This document shows, piece by piece, positions 61,766 to 64,000 of a stretch of 64,000 bases of DNA; the first letter of the stretch is position 1, and every line of letters starts with the position of its first letter. Position numbers and translations under genes: made by a program. Origin of the DNA: Sphingobacterium sp. HMA12. Its GTDB lineage: Bacteria; Bacteroidota; Bacteroidia; Sphingobacteriales; Sphingobacteriaceae. The stretch spans positions 186,001 to 250,000 of the forward strand of contig NZ_BEYR01000001.1 of NCBI RefSeq assembly GCF_002933815.1. Reading direction: 5' to 3'. The notes under the pieces were generated by a model. It had not been told where the DNA came from. It worked only from the letters and a program-made list of their open reading frames with translations, and did not search any database.

Positions 61766-64000
61766 ATGAAATCAAAGCTTTTCAGAAGAGGGCCCTGTGC
61801 GCTTATTCCCTATGCTTCCATGGCAATATTTTTGTCGCCGGGATTATCATTGGGGACCACTAAGGGCGAAAATAGAGGTATCTATCATCAAATTAATCAG
61901 GAAGAATCAGAAATCAGAGGTAAGGTTGTCAACAAAGACAATTCTCCCTTGCAGGGAGTCTCGATAAGTGTGAAGGGAGTTCCAGGTCGGAGTACCCAGA
62001 CCAATGATAAAGGCGAGTTTATGCTAAAGGTGCCTGCGCATGCAACATTAACTTTTTCTTCCATTGGTTACGCTGGCCAAGAAGTCAAACTTGCGGTAAA
62101 TCAAAAGACAGTAGAGCTCACCTTACAGTCGAATGAGTCAGTTATGGATGAGGTCGTCGTCGTGGGCTATGGAACACAGCGAAAAAGTGATTTAACAGGT
62201 TCCGTGTCTTCCATTAACGCGAATCAAATTAATGCATTCCCCTTGGCAGGTACTGCACAAGCTTTACAGGGAAGAGCCCCTGGGGTCTCAGTAACCAGCA
62301 CGAATGGAGAACCCGGTAAAGCTCCTCGCGTACGGATTAGGGGCGGTAGTTCGATCAATGCAAGTAGCGATCCATTGTATGTGGTTGACGGCTTCCCCGG
62401 CAGTTCCGCTCCAGCCCCTGAAGATGTTGAATCTATCGAAGTGTTAAAAGATGCTTCTGCAACAGCTATTTATGGTTCAAGAGGCGCCAATGGAGTGATC
62501 ATGATAACAACAAAAAAAGGACGATCAGGCAAACCTGTTATTGAATTAAATAATTCTTTTGCTTCCCAAAAAGTAGGTAAGCGCCTCTCGCTACTAAATG
62601 CTTCGGAATTTGCCGCTTATATTAACGATACCTATACGAATGCCGGGAACAACAATCTCCCATTCAAAGATCCCCAATCCTTGGGTGAAGGAACCGATTG
62701 GCAGGACCTTATTTTTAGAAACGGAAACCAGTTGAATAATCAAGTCTCCGTGTCGGGAGGCAGTGACAATATTAGATATTATACTTCCGTCAGTCATTTT
62801 GGACAAAAGGGAACTGTGATCAATTCGGATTTTAGAAGACTTTCCGGGACTTCAAATTTAGAGATGAAGGTCTCTGATCGCATCAAAATCGGAACAAGAC
62901 TGCTGTTTAATCGCAATAAATTAAACGGTGTAAGGACACAGGAAGGAAGTAGCGGAACGACAGGCGCGGGAGTGATCTCTGCAGCCTTGCGTTTTGAACC
63001 TACACAGGGCGTTTATGATGAGGAAGGAAAATATACTTTGAAGCAGTTCGGTGACCCGCATGATAATCCGGTGGCTGCTGCGATGGAAAGGAAAAACGAA
63101 GTGATTACAGACCTGTTTCAAGGGAATGGATTTGTGGAGTTGGGGATTCTGAAAAATCTGATCTTCCGTAGCACCTTTGGTGTACAGGTCAGTAATCAAC
63201 GTACAGGTAATTATGTGTCAAAAGAACTTGTCGAAGGTAGAAATTTCGGTGGCGTCGGCTCGATCGCGGCACATAAAAATACCAATTTGATCAATGAAAA
63301 CTTCTTGACGTATACGCAAACCTTTCACGAAGACCATAATCTGAATGCTATGGCTGGTTATTCTTACCAGAGTTCCAGAAATGAAACCTGGCAGGCCAAC
63401 AACCGAAATTTCATTTCGGACAGCTTTAACTATTGGAATCTAGGTGCTGGGTCCAATTATCAAAATGCATCTTCGAATCTTGAAGATTGGGTAATGTCTT
63501 CATTTTACGGCCGTTTAAATTACAATTACAAAAATCGTTACTTTATTACAGCCACAGGGAGGTACGATGGATCCTCAAAGTTTGGTGACAATAATAAATG
63601 GGCTTTCTTTCCCTCCGGAGCACTTGCCTGGAATGTAAGCCAGGAGCCTTTTATGAAATCTGTCGATTGGCTGAGTAATTTAAAGGTACGAACAAGCTAT
63701 GGCGAAACTGGAAACTCTGAAATTGGTTCCTACCAGTCCCTGGCTAGATTCTCACCTACATTGACAACAATGGGCGGAAGCCCTGTAAATGCAGTACGTC
63801 CGACGAATGTAGCCAATCCCAATCTGACTTGGGAAACGACCAAGCAGACAGATGCCGGACTGGATATCGGTATTCTAAAGAGCCGAATCAACCTATCGGT
63901 AGACTATTACTACAAAAAAACAATCAATTTATTGTATCAGGTACCATTGCCGCTCTATTCGGGATTTACTACGGCACTTCAGAATGTAGGAAGCGTACAA
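61766..64000 (+). CDS. SusC-type TonB-dependent receptor, cut off by the window end
   Basis: An open frame of 745 codons with no stop before the window ends. It starts with a basic, hydrophobic leader that ends near LSLG, an EIRGKVVNKDNSPLQGVSISV carboxypeptidase-regulatory domain, MDEVVVVGYGTQRKSDLTG and the plug with PRVRIRGGSSI and PLYVVDGFPG. This is a typical SusC receptor missing its barrel end. It is divergent from the broken regulator, which could control either this operon or the GH144 one. The substrate cannot be inferred until its partner genes are seen. Confidence 0.93.
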   Translation, partial: MKSKLFRRGPCALIPYASMAIFLSPGLSLGTTKGENRGIYHQINQEESEIRGKVVNKDNSPLQGVSISVKGVPGRSTQTNDKGEFMLKVPAHATLTFSSIGYAGQEVKLAVNQKTVELTLQSNESVMDEVVVVGYGTQRKSDLTGSVSSINANQINAFPLAGTAQALQGRAPGVSVTSTNGEPGKAPRVRIRGGSSINASSDPLYVVDGFPGSSAPAPEDVESIEVLKDASATAIYGSRGANGVIMITTKKGRSGKPVIELNNSFASQKVGKRLSLLNASEFAAYINDTYTNAGNNNLPFKDPQSLGEGTDWQDLIFRNGNQLNNQVSVSGGSDNIRYYTSVSHFGQKGTVINSDFRRLSGTSNLEMKVSDRIKIGTRLLFNRNKLNGVRTQEGSSGTTGAGVISAALRFEPTQGVYDEEGKYTLKQFGDPHDNPVAAAMERKNEVITDLFQGNGFVELGILKNLIFRSTFGVQVSNQRTGNYVSKELVEGRNFGGVGSIAAHKNTNLINENFLTYTQTFHEDHNLNAMAGYSYQSSRNETWQANNRNFISDSFNYWNLGAGSNYQNASSNLEDWVMSSFYGRLNYNYKNRYFITATGRYDGSSKFGDNNKWAFFPSGALAWNVSQEPFMKSVDWLSNLKVRTSYGETGNSEIGSYQSLARFSPTLTTMGGSPVNAVRPTNVANPNLTWETTKQTDAGLDIGILKSRINLSVDYYYKKTINLLYQVPLPLYSGFTTALQNVGSVQ

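Overview
The window comes from a Bacteroidota chromosome, most likely a Sphingobacterium or a close Sphingobacteriaceae relative. It has four SusC-type receptor genes, SusD partners, PUL enzymes, a triple-tyrosine/LuxR regulator, DUF2480, a tRNA without encoded CCA, and several promoters of the Bacteroidota type (TTG or TTTG, about 20 bp, TAnnTTTG). I see no insertion sequence, prophage or CRISPR array.

Layout. 0-4.1 kb: a TaqI/Eco57I-like DNA methyltransferase, a tRNA with anticodon CAT and three small unknown genes. 4.4-9.1 kb: a membrane-bound LytTR regulator, an RNA-repair pair (ATP-dependent RNA ligase plus HD-phosphoesterase/polynucleotide kinase), a Crp/Fnr regulator and an unknown gene. 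9.5-15.7 kb: a GH92 mannosidase, a DUF2199 protein, and a DUF1080 plus Gfo/Idh pair that fits a 3-keto-glycoside route. 16.3-19.2 kb: a redox cassette (HxlR regulator, quinone-reductase-like flavoprotein, SDR, AraC). 19.5-31.3 kb: a three-peptidase operon facing an AraC gene and a SusC/SusD pair, which suggests a peptide-uptake locus. 31.7-36.3 kb: fabF with a TetR gene, then a SufR-like regulator divergent from sodA-DUF2480-FMN reductase. 36.5-42.8 kb: a two-component system, cydAB and a diheme cytochrome. 43.2-49.4 kb: SusC, SusD and a sulfatase. 49.8-61.4 kb: a SusC/SusD/GH144/GH3 locus, probably for beta-1,2-glucan, with a regulator gene that appears frameshifted. From 61.8 kb a further SusC gene runs off the window.

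The most unusual finding is a set of three nearly identical small-RNA genes on the minus strand (about 16.34-16.40, 19.11-19.17 and 31.64-31.71 kb). Each has a TTG-N20-TAnnTTTG promoter and a strong intrinsic terminator. Between these the roughly 65-nt transcribed core differs by one base among the copies, while the promoter spacer and outer flanks have diverged. The 5' half of the RNA is complementary to A-rich leaders of the kind that precede SusC and glycosidase start codons.

Two regulatory circuits can also be read from the DNA. The SufR-like gene faces sodA across a perfect 40-bp palindrome that contains CAAC-N6-GTTG and covers the sodA -33 element. The TetR gene and fabF share a 14-bp site (ATAC-N3-TTGGTAT) upstream of each gene. 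Functional calls rest on motifs and family knowledge; no database search or folding program was run.
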